From assembly GCF_001269885.1 (NCBI RefSeq), contig NZ_LHVH01000017.1, positions 1,054,001 to 1,118,000 on the forward strand: DNA of 64,000 nt. Direction: 5' to 3'. This document shows, in pieces, positions 17,386-26,078 of the stretch. Made by a program: the position numbers and the translations under genes. This DNA comes from Pseudomonas kilonensis (GTDB lineage: Bacteria; Pseudomonadota; Gammaproteobacteria; Pseudomonadales; Pseudomonadaceae). Each line of letters opens with the position of its first letter. Within the stretch, counting starts at the first letter, position 1. The notes below the pieces were generated by a model that was not told where the DNA came from, searched no databases, and saw nothing but the letters and a program-made list of their open reading frames with translations.

Positions 17386-19332
17386 ATGAACATCAAACAG
17401 AAACTCACGTGGGCGTTTGCCGCTATCGCCTGCGCGCCAGTCATATTGGTCGCAATGGTTGTCGTACTGAACTTGCGTAGCGCAGCGCAAGCCAGTTTCC
17501 TGGATAGCAGTGGCCGCGAAATCAGGCAGATTGACCGCGGGATGCGGCAGTTTTTCGACAGCATCCGCCAAAACGTCGAATACCTTGCCAAAGACCCTCG
17601 GATCGCCAACGTTCAGGGATTGAAGAACTATACGGCCGCTGACGCCCCGAAAACGCCTGTGACGAAGGTCGATCGACAGATCCAGGTGGTATTCGACAGT
17701 TTCGCAGAAACCCACCCAACCACGGCTTCCATTTCCCTTGGACTCAATGACGGAGGTTTTGCAGGTTGGCCCGATGACCAGACAATGGCCAGCTACGACC
17801 CACGGGTGCGACCTTGGTACAAGGCTGCCATGGAAGCCGCACGAGGCTCAACCGTAAGGACGGGCGCGTATTACTGGGCACCCGATGACATGGTGCTGGT
17901 CAGCACGGTCCGCACGATCAATGACGCGAGCGGTGCCGCGGTGGGCGTCGTTGGCGTGGACGTATCGCTCAAGCAACTGACTGAATTGGTCAAAGCCATC
18001 AAGTTGGGCAAGAGTGGTTACCTGATGTTGGTCGAGGCCAATGGCAATGTCTTGGTCGATCCCGCAAATGCCAAAAACAATTTCAAGCCGTTAGGTGAGC
18101 TAGGACCCGGCTATGCCGAATTGGCCAAAAGCGCTGATGGGGTGACTCAAGTCGAGATCGATGGTGTGCCATACATGGTCAACGTCCTGAGTTCCGATGG
18201 CCTGGGATGGCGTTTTATTGGCCTGATCAAGCGTGATGAAGTGATGGCCGACGCCATGAGCCTGACCTGGTTGATTGCAGCCATCGCTGTTGCATTGGCC
18301 GTGGTGTTCGCCATCGTTGGTGCTGGTTTTGCCAGCGTGATCGTGCGCCCGATTCGTGGCGTGGCTGATGGGTTGCAAGAGATTGCCGAAGGTGAAGGTG
18401 ACCTTACACGTCAACTCCAAGTACGGGGCAAGGACGAAACTGCCAACCTGGCCGGTTGGTTCAATCAGTTTCTAAGCATGATCGCTCAGTTGGTGAAGCG
18501 TATTGGCAATGCGTCGTCCGATCTGCAAGTCGCTGCCGCTGACACCAACGAAGTCGCCAATAACATGAACCTGGCTGCCGGCCGCCAACGTGAGGCGGTG
18601 GAATTGGTAAGCACCGCTTTCAATGAAATGCTCGCCACTGCCAATGAGGTCGCACGTTCCTGCAGTGCCGCGGCGTCGAGTGCTGACGAAGGCTACCGCG
18701 ACGTGCACGATGGCCAGAAGCAAATCAGCGAAGCCACCGGCAGCGTGCTCAAGCTCAGTGAGGAGCTGCAGGTATCGACCCAGACCATGCAGCTGCTCGA
18801 GCAAGACAGCAATAACATCAATGCGATTCTCGACACCATTCGCTCGATTGCCGAGCAGACCAACTTGCTGGCGCTCAACGCCGCCATCGAAGCCGCCCGT
18901 GCGGGTGATCAAGGGCGTGGCTTTGCAGTGGTCGCGGATGAAGTTCGCGCCCTGGCTCGTCGCACCTCCGACTCTACCGGCGAAATAGACAGCCTACTGG
19001 GTAACCTCGCTCGCCGCACCCAGGAAGTCACCCAGCAGATGCAAGGCAGCCTGCAAGCGTCCCAGGCTAGCGTGCAGCGGATCCAGCGGGCCCGCGACAG
19101 CTTCGACAAGATCCGCGCTTCAGTGGACTCGATTCGCGACCAGAACACCCAGATCGCCACGGCGGCAGAGGAGCAGCATCAAGTGGCGGAGGAGATCAAT
19201 CGGCACATCGCACAGATCCACGCCGATGCGCAGATGGTAGAGGAGTTCGCGCATTCAGCCCATGCCGGATCGGGGCGAATGACGGCCATTTCTGGCCAAC
19301 TTCAAGGATTGGTCGGGCGCTTCAAGTTTTAG
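17386..19332 (+). CDS. Methyl-accepting chemotaxis protein with amino acid-type dCache domain
   Basis: A 648-residue chemoreceptor: TM1 (residues about 8-30), periplasmic dCache_1 sensor (about 35-280), TM2 (about 288-315), HAMP, and a cytoplasmic signalling domain with the hairpin tip [18 protein letters not shown]. The sensor carries the conserved amino acid-binding motif of dCache_1AA domains: Tyr137, Arg142, Trp144 and Tyr145 in YDPRVRPWY, then a Tyr at 162/163 and Asp192 in VGVDVS. These residues bind the alpha-amino and carboxylate groups of ligands, as in Pseudomonas PctA-type receptors. The ATG at 17386 has AGGA at good spacing. It lies downstream of the histidine locus on the strand of ridA and the oxidoreductase, so it may steer cells to the substrate of that locus. 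Confidence 0.93.
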   Translation: MNIKQKLTWAFAAIACAPVILVAMVVVLNLRSAAQASFLDSSGREIRQIDRGMRQFFDSIRQNVEYLAKDPRIANVQGLKNYTAADAPKTPVTKVDRQIQVVFDSFAETHPTTASISLGLNDGGFAGWPDDQTMASYDPRVRPWYKAAMEAARGSTVRTGAYYWAPDDMVLVSTVRTINDASGAAVGVVGVDVSLKQLTELVKAIKLGKSGYLMLVEANGNVLVDPANAKNNFKPLGELGPGYAELAKSADGVTQVEIDGVPYMVNVLSSDGLGWRFIGLIKRDEVMADAMSLTWLIAAIAVALAVVFAIVGAGFASVIVRPIRGVADGLQEIAEGEGDLTRQLQVRGKDETANLAGWFNQFLSMIAQLVKRIGNASSDLQVAAADTNEVANNMNLAAGRQREAVELVSTAFNEMLATANEVARSCSAAASSADEGYRDVHDGQKQISEATGSVLKLSEELQVSTQTMQLLEQDSNNINAILDTIRSIAEQTNLLALNAAIEAARAGDQGRGFAVVADEVRALARRTSDSTGEIDSLLGNLARRTQEVTQQMQGSLQASQASVQRIQRARDSFDKIRASVDSIRDQNTQIATAAEEQHQVAEEINRHIAQIHADAQMVEEFAHSAHAGSGRMTAISGQLQGLVGRFKF

Positions 19333-19542
19333 TCCGTACGAACAATGGACGCTCAATTGCCGATTAGAGGGTAAGCCCCATGAGCGTTGAGCCCAGAGAA
19401 AAAACAGTGAAAGCCGCCGTCCCTGGCGGTCCCGTCCAGCGGGCCATTCAAACAGGCTGATCAACGCGGGAAGGACTGCGCTCCGAATCATGATTAGACC
19501 TGTCAGGTCGCCAGACCGTGTGCTGCATTCCGTTCGGGGTCG

Positions 19543-21693
19543 TCAGTACTTCCACTGCACAGCGATTTCCAGACTGCGCGGCTCGCCCACGTAATACTGG
19601 GTGTTGCTCTGGTGGATGAAACGGGCATAGACCTCGTCGGTCAGGTTGCGCAGGCGCGCGCTGACCTGTACGTGTTTGTCCAGATCGTGGGTCATGGACA
19701 AACCATAGACAGTGTACGAGGGCACCCAGGTCGTATTGGCGGTGTTGGCGTAGACCGACGACACATAGCGCACGTCAGCCCCGAGCTGCCAGTCAGGAGC
19801 CACGTCATAGGTCAGCCAGAGATTGGCTACGCGGTCGGGAATATTCACCGGATTCTTGCCTTTGCGCGAGAACACAACACCGGCGATGGTTTCATTGAAC
19901 TCGTCGTACTCAGCCCTTACCCAACTGAAGTTACCGGCCGCCAATAGCTTGGGCGTGATCTTGAATGACGCGGCCAGCTCTATGCCGGTGGAGGTTTGTT
20001 GACCCGCTTGTTCGGTGGTGTTGGGCACCGTCGAGGAGGGGACGGAGATGTTCTTGCGCACGATGCGGTAGGCCGCGGCGGTGGCCGAGCCGCGACCGTC
20101 AAGAAAATCGAACTTGCTGCCCACCTCGAATTGGCGACCGGTGCTCAAGTCGAAGTCGCCCACCTGGGCAATGGAGGCGCTGGTAAGCGTCCCTCCCGGC
20201 GGCTCGGCCGACGTACTATATTGGGTATAAAGGCTGACATTCGACGTCAGGTCGTACACCAGGCCCAGGCGTCCCGTGATTGCATCCCAACGCTTGTCGA
20301 GCCTGGCCTGCGCCGCATGATCGACCACCTCGAAATCGATATGGTCATAGCGCAGCGCAGTGATCAGTGCCAGTTGCTCGGTCAGGCGCGTGCGGTTCTC
20401 GACGAACGCCGAAGAAGTATCAGTCCAAGTGCTGCGACCTTTACTGCGCGGTGCATCCATCCCCGGAATGTCCAGGAAGTGGCCCGGCTCGAAGCCATCT
20501 GGATCGATGGTGTCGAAGGCGCCTTTGGACAACGGGTAGTTGGTTTGCTGGTTGGTGTTGTAATCCACGCCCAGCGCCCAATCGCTGGCCAGGCCGAACA
20601 GTTGAGCCTGGTGAGTCAGCTCGATGCGGTCACCGTTGACCTCCTGGTCGTGCCGCTGGCGGTAACCGCCGGAGCGGGCGATGGCGCTGTTGTCGCTGTT
20701 GTAGCGGTAGACCTCAAGGTTGCGGTAATCGCGCTGGCCATCGTAGTGGTAGAAGGTATTGCGCAATTGGGTGTTGTCGTCCAGCTGGTAGTCGGTGATC
20801 GAGCGTATCCAGCGGGTGCTCTGCTCGTAGCGACCGTCCTCGACGTTGTAGTTGTTGAAGCGGTTGCGCTTGTCGATCTGCAGCTTGCCGGTCAGCGGTT
20901 GCAGCACCGGCGTGCCCCAGTAGGGACTGTCTTCCTTCTCCTCCAGGTACTCGATCGCCAGCGTATGGGAGAGTCGGTCGTTGATGTCGCTGAGCAGCGA
21001 GAAGGCCAGGTTGCCCGCACCGTTCTCCTGGCGGTCGATGTAGCCGTTGCTGTTGGTGCGGCTGTAGTCGAGGCGCGCGTAGTGGCGTGGGCCATCGCCA
21101 CTGTTGAGCGCTTTATTGAAGCCGACCGCGGTTTCCCAGGTGTCGTAGCGACCGTAGCTCATCCGGCCTTCGAAGGTATCTTCGTCGCGGTTGGCAAGCT
21201 TGGTGATCACGTTCAGGCTGCCACCCACGGCACCGCTGCCGTTGAGGAACGAGGAGGGGCCGCCGAGCAATTCCACCCGGTCATAAATCCAGGCGGCGAC
21301 CGGACGTGCTGCGCCGCCGTATTGCAGATTGATGCCGTTGAACAACTGGCTGATCTGGGCACCGTTGAAACCACGGTACGACACATAGCCACCCCAGCCG
21401 GGCGGCGCGGAAGCGTTCACCCCAGGCAGGGCGTTCGCCGCGTCCTGAAAGTTGCGTGCCCCGATGCGTTCCATTGTCTTGCGATCGGCCACGCTCACAG
21501 AGGCGGGATTTTCCCGAGCACTGAGGTTCAGGCGCGAGCCGCTTTCGATGGGGGTGTCCAGGTCCAGGCTGGTGGCCGGTTTCGGCTGGTCGGCCGAGGC
21601 GTTGATGTAGCTGGTGGGTAAGTTCAGTGTCGTGTCTTGCGCCCACGCGCAGGTGCTGCCCGCGAGCAGCGCTAAAGTAGTCAAGCGAAACAT
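19543..21693 (-). CDS. TonB-dependent outer-membrane receptor
   Basis: A 716-residue receptor with a signal peptide (MFRLTTLALLAGSTCAWA), a plug domain (about residues 60-170, with SVSVADRKTMERIGARN, DRVELLGGPSSFLNG and VGGSLNVITK) and a 22-strand barrel ending in a terminal aromatic strand (LEIAVQWKY). The N-terminal STN signalling domain is absent, so it should not drive a FecIR-type cascade. The plug and barrel resemble siderophore receptors of the FhuA/FecA class. The ligand cannot be read from sequence. It is followed on the same strand by nothing obvious for ferric siderophore handling; upstream is a small membrane protein. Confidence 0.9.
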   Translation of the reverse strand: MFRLTTLALLAGSTCAWAQDTTLNLPTSYINASADQPKPATSLDLDTPIESGSRLNLSARENPASVSVADRKTMERIGARNFQDAANALPGVNASAPPGWGGYVSYRGFNGAQISQLFNGINLQYGGAARPVAAWIYDRVELLGGPSSFLNGSGAVGGSLNVITKLANRDEDTFEGRMSYGRYDTWETAVGFNKALNSGDGPRHYARLDYSRTNSNGYIDRQENGAGNLAFSLLSDINDRLSHTLAIEYLEEKEDSPYWGTPVLQPLTGKLQIDKRNRFNNYNVEDGRYEQSTRWIRSITDYQLDDNTQLRNTFYHYDGQRDYRNLEVYRYNSDNSAIARSGGYRQRHDQEVNGDRIELTHQAQLFGLASDWALGVDYNTNQQTNYPLSKGAFDTIDPDGFEPGHFLDIPGMDAPRSKGRSTWTDTSSAFVENRTRLTEQLALITALRYDHIDFEVVDHAAQARLDKRWDAITGRLGLVYDLTSNVSLYTQYSTSAEPPGGTLTSASIAQVGDFDLSTGRQFEVGSKFDFLDGRGSATAAAYRIVRKNISVPSSTVPNTTEQAGQQTSTGIELAASFKITPKLLAAGNFSWVRAEYDEFNETIAGVVFSRKGKNPVNIPDRVANLWLTYDVAPDWQLGADVRYVSSVYANTANTTWVPSYTVYGLSMTHDLDKHVQVSARLRNLTDEVYARFIHQSNTQYYVGEPRSLEIAVQWKY

Positions 21694-21764
21694 GAAAAGC
21701 TTCCTGGCTTAATTCGATGAGCACACACCGACCGCGCGTCATGCAGCGGCAAGTGGTGATGATG

Positions 21765-22154
21765 TCAAGGCGAGGGAAGCAGGGCGGGGGAGGCGCGAGG
21801 ATTGATCAAGGGCCATCGCTGCCTGGGTAGGCAACGGGTCGGTTGTGCGGGCAAGGGCTTGGTTGGCTCGCCGGCAAGCAGGGCGAGCAGCCCGAAAAAC
21901 GCCGCCAGCAGGATCGCACCGAACAGGCTCGCAATGACGCAATCAGCGACGACGGGCAGCGAAGGGGCGGGCACATCCTGCAGGCCCTCGAATATTGCCC
22001 CGCCGTCAGTAGAGCAAAACAGTCCGCCGTCCAAACCGCTCAATCGCAAGCCGGCCATTTGTCCATGGCCCATCGCGCACAGCAACGAACCGAACAGGAT
22101 GCTGAAGTACAGCACCCAGGCAATCATCGATTTTTCGCGGCTGGCCAGCTTCAT
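21765..22154 (-). CDS. Small membrane protein, DUF2946-like
   Basis: A 129-residue protein with a hydrophobic N-terminal segment (MIAWVLYFSILFGSLLCAMG), a short periplasm-like part with an isolated FCSTDGG motif, and a second hydrophobic segment (residues about 72-96), ending in a Pro-rich tail. A Cys-x-x-x-Gly in this position, and a place beside a TonB receptor, recall the poorly characterised DUF2946 proteins often found with metal or copper receptors. I cannot assign a function. Its 71-bp spacing to the TonB receptor suggests one transcript. The ATG at 22154 is preferred to a TTG two codons upstream. Confidence 0.55.
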   Translation of the reverse strand: MKLASREKSMIAWVLYFSILFGSLLCAMGHGQMAGLRLSGLDGGLFCSTDGGAIFEGLQDVPAPSLPVVADCVIASLFGAILLAAFFGLLALLAGEPTKPLPAQPTRCLPRQRWPLINPRASPALLPSP

Positions 22155-22215
22155 CAGCAAAGCTCGTTGAGAAGGAACGGTTTATCGGCGAGCGGATTTT
22201 ACATTTTTTGATCCG

Positions 22216-22791
22216 TCAGTGAGCTTTTAAACAGTTCGACATACAGGCAACCGCCTTGCTGTCCGGTCTGTCGTCGGTATAAAAACCGTCTCGATTCGGC
22301 ATCTTTACATCCGCCAAGGTCGATGCATCCACGGTCGCGTTGGCGTCCAGCAGCTTGTTCATGTGCAGGATGTAGCCGGTCACCGCATAGACTTGTTCGT
22401 TGGACAATGACTGTGGCGCCTGGAAGGGCATGGCTCTGCGGATGTAGTCGAAAAGCGTCGTTGCATAGGGCCAATAGCTGCCGACTGTCTTGAGCGGTTT
22501 TTCAGTCGTCAGCGTTCCAGCGCCCCCCGCCAACGCGGGGCCGATGCCACCTTCGAGCTTCACGCCATGGCAGCTGACGCAGCTGCTCATGTAGACCTTT
22601 TCCCCATCAGCCACCGTTGCGCGCCCTGGAGGCAAGGCCTTGCCGTCGGGCGCCACGTCGATGTTCCAACTGGCGATCTGCGCTTCGGTAGCCTTGGTGC
22701 CCAAACCGTATTGGGATTGTGCCGAGGCATGAGTCAGCGCACAGGCGCACAGCAAACCGATGAGAAACGATCCACCTTTAAGCCCGTCCAT
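22216..22791 (-). CDS. Periplasmic c-type cytochrome, SoxD/SorB-like
   Basis: A 191-residue protein with a signal peptide (cut after about THASA) and one c-heme site, CVSCH (residues about 71-75), with a distal Met candidate in the AMPFQAP segment. The layout matches the cytochrome subunit of sulfite/sulfur dehydrogenases (SorB, or the N-terminal part of SoxD). It begins 14 bp before the end of the molybdoenzyme gene and has a very strong ribosome binding site (GGGGAGGTG). It should take electrons from that enzyme and pass them to the respiratory chain. The C-terminus carries two extra Cys residues. Confidence 0.87.
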   Translation of the reverse strand: MDGLKGGSFLIGLLCACALTHASAQSQYGLGTKATEAQIASWNIDVAPDGKALPPGRATVADGEKVYMSSCVSCHGVKLEGGIGPALAGGAGTLTTEKPLKTVGSYWPYATTLFDYIRRAMPFQAPQSLSNEQVYAVTGYILHMNKLLDANATVDASTLADVKMPNRDGFYTDDRPDSKAVACMSNCLKAH

Positions 22792-24085
22792 TGGTCACCT
22801 CCCCATTGCTGGAAACACGCCACGGTTGCACCGAATTGTTGTGGTAGAAAGAGACCTTGCCACGTTCATCAATCAACTGTTCCAGCATCGGCTGAACATA
22901 GCCGGTCTCGTCGATGGCGCGGCTCATGATCATCAATTCCTGGCCGTTCCATTCGAAAGGCGCCCTGAAGACAGTCAGCGCCTTGGTCAGAATGGGTTCT
23001 TGTAATTTGGCTTGCGTCCAGTTATTGCCGCCATCGACGGAAACGTCAACGCGGGTGATTTTGCCGTGGCCGCTCCAGGCGATGCCACGCATCTCATGCA
23101 GGCCCTTGCGTGTCAGTTTCTGGGTGCCGGAAGGGTAGGTCACCAGCGATTTGCACTCCATGACGAAGGAAAACTTCCGAGCTTTGCCGTCCGCCATCAA
23201 GTCGGTGTATTTGGCGGTTTCTTCCCGGCTGTAGGCGGGCGCATCGGTGACATGAAGTCGGCGTAGCCATTTGATGTGGGTATTGCCCTCGTAGCCGGGG
23301 ACAAACAGGCGCAGCGGGTAGCCCTGTTCCGGCCTTAGACGCTCGCCGTTCTGGCTGTAGACAACCATCACATCGTCCAGGCATTTCTCGATGGGAATGC
23401 TGCGTGTCATTGCCGCGCCGTCCGCCCCTTCGGCGATGATCCACTTGGCTTGCGGCTTGAGCCCTGCTTCATCCAGCAGGGTCTTCAGGGGAACGCCCGT
23501 CCATTCAGCGCAACTCACCAGGCCACTGACTTCGGCGGCGGTTTTGCCCCAGGGAGGTAGAAACGATGGATTGCCCGAACACTCCATGAAGTGCACGCGT
23601 GACACGGCGGGGAACTGGCGTATCTCGTCCACGGTAAAGATCAAGGCGTTTTCGGTGAGGCCGTGGATCACCAGCCGGTGTTGCGCCGGATCGATTTGCG
23701 GGACACCTGCGTGGTGGCGCTCATAGAACAGGCCGTTCGGTGTAATGATGCCGTCCAGCTCTTGAAGTGGGGAGGTGCTGTAGGCGGACATCGTGTCCTT
23801 CAGGCCGGGATATAGATTCCTGACGGCTTTGGTTTCGAACGTTGAAGGTTTGCCATAAGGGCTTGCAGTGGGAGCGCCAAGGCTACGGGTCCATTGCGGG
23901 ACTTCAAGGGGCAGGTTCGGATCAAGAGGGGCGACGTTGGTCGTCTCTGCGCTGACCAAGTCGCTATCGCCCAGAGCAAAGGCAGCAGTACCGATAACGG
24001 CCCCGCTTTTAATCAAGAAATCCCTGCGAGCCAAAGATGTTTGAGGCATGTCTTGCTTGGCGGGGACCATGGATTTTTTTGTCAT
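22778..24085 (-). CDS. SoxC/SorA-like molybdopterin sulfite or sulfur dehydrogenase, Tat-exported
   Basis: A 435-residue sulfite oxidase-family enzyme. The N-terminal ARRDFLIKSGAVIGTAAFALG is a twin-arginine signal. The Moco domain shows NALIFTVDEI and HFMECSGNPSF with the Mo-ligand Cys, then RLFVPGYEGNTHIKWLRRL and a C-terminal dimerisation domain with SVDGGNNWTQA. SoxC and SorA oxidise sulfane sulfur or sulfite in the periplasm. No soxXA, soxYZ or soxB is nearby, so this pair probably works as a stand-alone sulfite dehydrogenase that detoxifies sulfite, for example from organosulfonate breakdown. It is coupled to the cytochrome gene and lies downstream of a TetR-type operator at 24138. Confidence 0.88.
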   Translation of the reverse strand: MTKKSMVPAKQDMPQTSLARRDFLIKSGAVIGTAAFALGDSDLVSAETTNVAPLDPNLPLEVPQWTRSLGAPTASPYGKPSTFETKAVRNLYPGLKDTMSAYSTSPLQELDGIITPNGLFYERHHAGVPQIDPAQHRLVIHGLTENALIFTVDEIRQFPAVSRVHFMECSGNPSFLPPWGKTAAEVSGLVSCAEWTGVPLKTLLDEAGLKPQAKWIIAEGADGAAMTRSIPIEKCLDDVMVVYSQNGERLRPEQGYPLRLFVPGYEGNTHIKWLRRLHVTDAPAYSREETAKYTDLMADGKARKFSFVMECKSLVTYPSGTQKLTRKGLHEMRGIAWSGHGKITRVDVSVDGGNNWTQAKLQEPILTKALTVFRAPFEWNGQELMIMSRAIDETGYVQPMLEQLIDERGKVSFYHNNSVQPWRVSSNGEVTNGRA

Positions 24086-24137
24086 TGTTGTTCCCTCTGA
24101 TTCCTTTGTCGGGCTGGACCCAACGGCGAGTCTATAG

Positions 24138-24147
24138 ACCGATCGGT
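24138..24147. promoter_or_regulatory. TetR-type operator upstream of the sulfite dehydrogenase genes
   Basis: ACCGATCGGT is a perfect palindrome inside a longer imperfect one (TATAGACCGATCGGTCGGTC). The same 10-mer occurs at 24993-25002 on the other side of the adjacent tetR-like gene, a good sign that both are bound by that regulator. Confidence 0.75.
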
Positions 24148-24239
24148 CGGTCTGTAGGTAAGCCTAGAACGAAAAACGCGCGTGGTCCAGTCGCAAGGAC
24201 GACCATCGGTGATGGCACGTGAATGAGGGGAGCGAGGAA

Positions 24240-24262
24240 AGCGGCGCACTTGAAGCGCCGCT
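24240..24262 (-). terminator. Terminator after the tetR-like gene
   Basis: On the minus strand, AGCGGCGC and GCGCCGCT form an 8-bp GC-rich stem around a 7-nt loop, followed by TTTCC. It begins 9 bp after the regulator's stop codon. Confidence 0.55.
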
Positions 24263-24270
24263 GATGACAG

Positions 24271-24888
24271 TCAAGCCGGGCGCGGCTCAACCTTCAGTCC
24301 GGGCAGGAGGGTGTCGCAAAAGAACGTCGCGATGGATTCCGGAGAGCGCGGGCCACCGGGCTTGATCCACAAGTAGCTGTAGTGGTGGATACCAAGAATA
24401 GCCTTCACGGCTAACGAGTCAGATGTGCGGAAGGTCCCCTCGCTCACGCCAGCCTTGAGGATATTCGACCAGAGCTTTTCATACTGCCGGTGCAGGTCGA
24501 GCAATTCAGTCTGGCGCTCGCCAATGACCGAATACACTTCTCGAAAACACACCGTCATTTCGGCCAGGTGGGTGACAATCGTGCGCATCACGATGGCCGA
24601 GAATTGGCGAAATTTATCTTCTGCAGGCTGGTCGCTCTCGCACAGGGGCGTGCCTTCTGCGATGAGCACCCGCAGATACCGGCTGGTGATTTCGAACAGC
24701 AATTCTTCCTTGCTACCGATGTGGTAATACAGCGCGCCTCGAGCCAGGCCAGTGGCTTTTTCCAACTCAGCCATGCCGGTCGCGTGAAACCCGCGCGTCG
24801 AAAACAACTGCGCGGCGATTTTCAGTATTCGCTCCTTGGTGCTTGTTTCAGCAGGTTCGGCAGCGACGACGGCGTTCTTTTTTCCCAT
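24271..24888 (-). CDS. TetR/AcrR-family regulator of the sulfite dehydrogenase and EamA genes
   Basis: A 205-residue regulator. The N-terminal HTH is textbook TetR: ILKIAAQLFSTRGFHATGMAELEKATGLARGALYYHIGSKEELLFE (residues about 19-64). The C-terminal ligand domain is of the TetR_C AcrR type. Two copies of ACCGATCGGT flank the gene, one before the soxC-like gene and one in the divergent promoter shared with the EamA transporter. The likely circuit is a repressor controlling itself, the transporter and the periplasmic dehydrogenase. The ligand is unknown; sulfite or a sulfonate is a guess from context. Confidence 0.9.
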   Translation of the reverse strand: MGKKNAVVAAEPAETSTKERILKIAAQLFSTRGFHATGMAELEKATGLARGALYYHIGSKEELLFEITSRYLRVLIAEGTPLCESDQPAEDKFRQFSAIVMRTIVTHLAEMTVCFREVYSVIGERQTELLDLHRQYEKLWSNILKAGVSEGTFRTSDSLAVKAILGIHHYSYLWIKPGGPRSPESIATFFCDTLLPGLKVEPRPA

Positions 24889-24992
24889 GGGTCGATTCCA
24901 ACCGGTTGAACGTCAATCATACCCATGCGTGCGTGCTGAAGGATACAGACGGGAGAAGCTCATACCATGGTTGCAGGAAGATGGTTGTATTG

Positions 24993-25002
24993 ACCGATCG
25001 GT
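24993..25002. promoter_or_regulatory. TetR-type operator between tetR and the EamA gene
   Basis: This is a second perfect ACCGATCGGT, about 105 bp upstream of the tetR-like start and about 79 bp upstream of the EamA start, so one site can govern both divergent genes. Confidence 0.75.
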
Positions 25003-25080
25003 ACAGAGGCGCTTAACGTATTTTCAAGGGCGCGGTGGCGTCGAGTGTTCTGAGAGCCTGCCTGGGCATTGGGATCGACC

Positions 25081-25974
25081 ATGACAATAAGCAACTCCGT
25101 AACGAAGGCGTCCAGCTCGTCAGCTTCGGCAAGATTGATCGCGATGATCTGTTTCGCCATGCTCGCCTTTGCCGCGAACTCGCTGCTGTGCCGCCTGGCG
25201 CTTAAGCACACCAACATCGATGCCGCGAGTTTCAGCGTGGTCCGGCTGGCCAGCGGGGCCTTGGTGTTATGGCTGATATGTGCCTTGAGACGGTCCTCCA
25301 GCACGATCAAAGGCAGTTGGAAGGGCGCCGCAGCCTTGTTCGTTTACGTCTTTGCTTTTTCTTTCGCGTACCGTCATTTGGAGACCGGGACGGGGGCGCT
25401 GCTGTTGTTTGGCGCGGTTCAACTGAGCATGGTTCTGTACGGCGTGTTCAAAGGCGAGCGGATGCACACGTTGGCAGTCGTTGGGTTTGTGCTGGCGATT
25501 GTTGGCTTGGTTAGCCTGCTGCTTCCAGGTGCCGCAGCACCTGACCCCGTTAGCGCACTCACGATGCTGTTATCGGGGGTGGCATGGGGGATCTACTCAC
25601 TGCTTGGCAAAACTGTCGCCGATCCCTTGGCAACCACAACCGGCAATTTCCTGCGCTCGATTCCCCTGGTCTTGATGGCAAGCGTGCCGTTTCTCTCAGC
25701 GTTGCGTTGGGATCCGCAGGGGATACTTTATGCGGTTCTTTCCGGCGCGCTAGCGTCAGGCGTCGGCTACGCGGTCTGGTACGTCGCGGTGCGTCATCTG
25801 GCAGCGTTTCAAGCCGCGACGGTGCAGTTGAGCGTGCCCATCCTGGCTTCGCTGGCGGGCATCGTTTTTCTGGGGGAAAGCCTGAGCGTAAGGATGGTGT
25901 TGGCATCCATTGCTGTACTGGGCGGCGTTGCGTTGGTGCTGGGTGGCAAGCATGGCAGAGCCACAGGCAGCTAG
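25081..25974 (+). CDS. EamA/DMT-family membrane exporter
   Basis: A 297-residue protein with ten predicted TM helices in two EamA repeats, typical of drug/metabolite transporters such as RhtA or YdcZ-type exporters of small metabolites. Segments like FAMLAFAANSLLCRLALKH near TM1 and LSVPILASLAGIVFLGESLS near TM9 match the family. The ATG at 25081 is used; an in-frame TTG 12 bp upstream is less likely. It is divergent from the tetR-like gene, with an operator in between. Because it is co-regulated with the sulfite dehydrogenase it may export a sulfur compound, but this is only inference. Confidence 0.85.
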   Translation: MTISNSVTKASSSSASARLIAMICFAMLAFAANSLLCRLALKHTNIDAASFSVVRLASGALVLWLICALRRSSSTIKGSWKGAAALFVYVFAFSFAYRHLETGTGALLLFGAVQLSMVLYGVFKGERMHTLAVVGFVLAIVGLVSLLLPGAAAPDPVSALTMLLSGVAWGIYSLLGKTVADPLATTTGNFLRSIPLVLMASVPFLSALRWDPQGILYAVLSGALASGVGYAVWYVAVRHLAAFQAATVQLSVPILASLAGIVFLGESLSVRMVLASIAVLGGVALVLGGKHGRATGS

Positions 25975-26078
25975 AGGCCCCGCTCGCTCAATCATGTGCA
26001 CCTGCGCGTGCCTGAATTTGTTCGCTCAACCACTCAAGGACTAGACTGGTGCCGCCCAGTCATAAGGCCCGTCAACCC

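Noticed and set aside
19996..21621. A 541-codon open frame opposite the TonB receptor gene
   Set aside because: Val/Gly-rich composition and exact overlap with a receptor of complete domain structure mark it as a GC-driven shadow.
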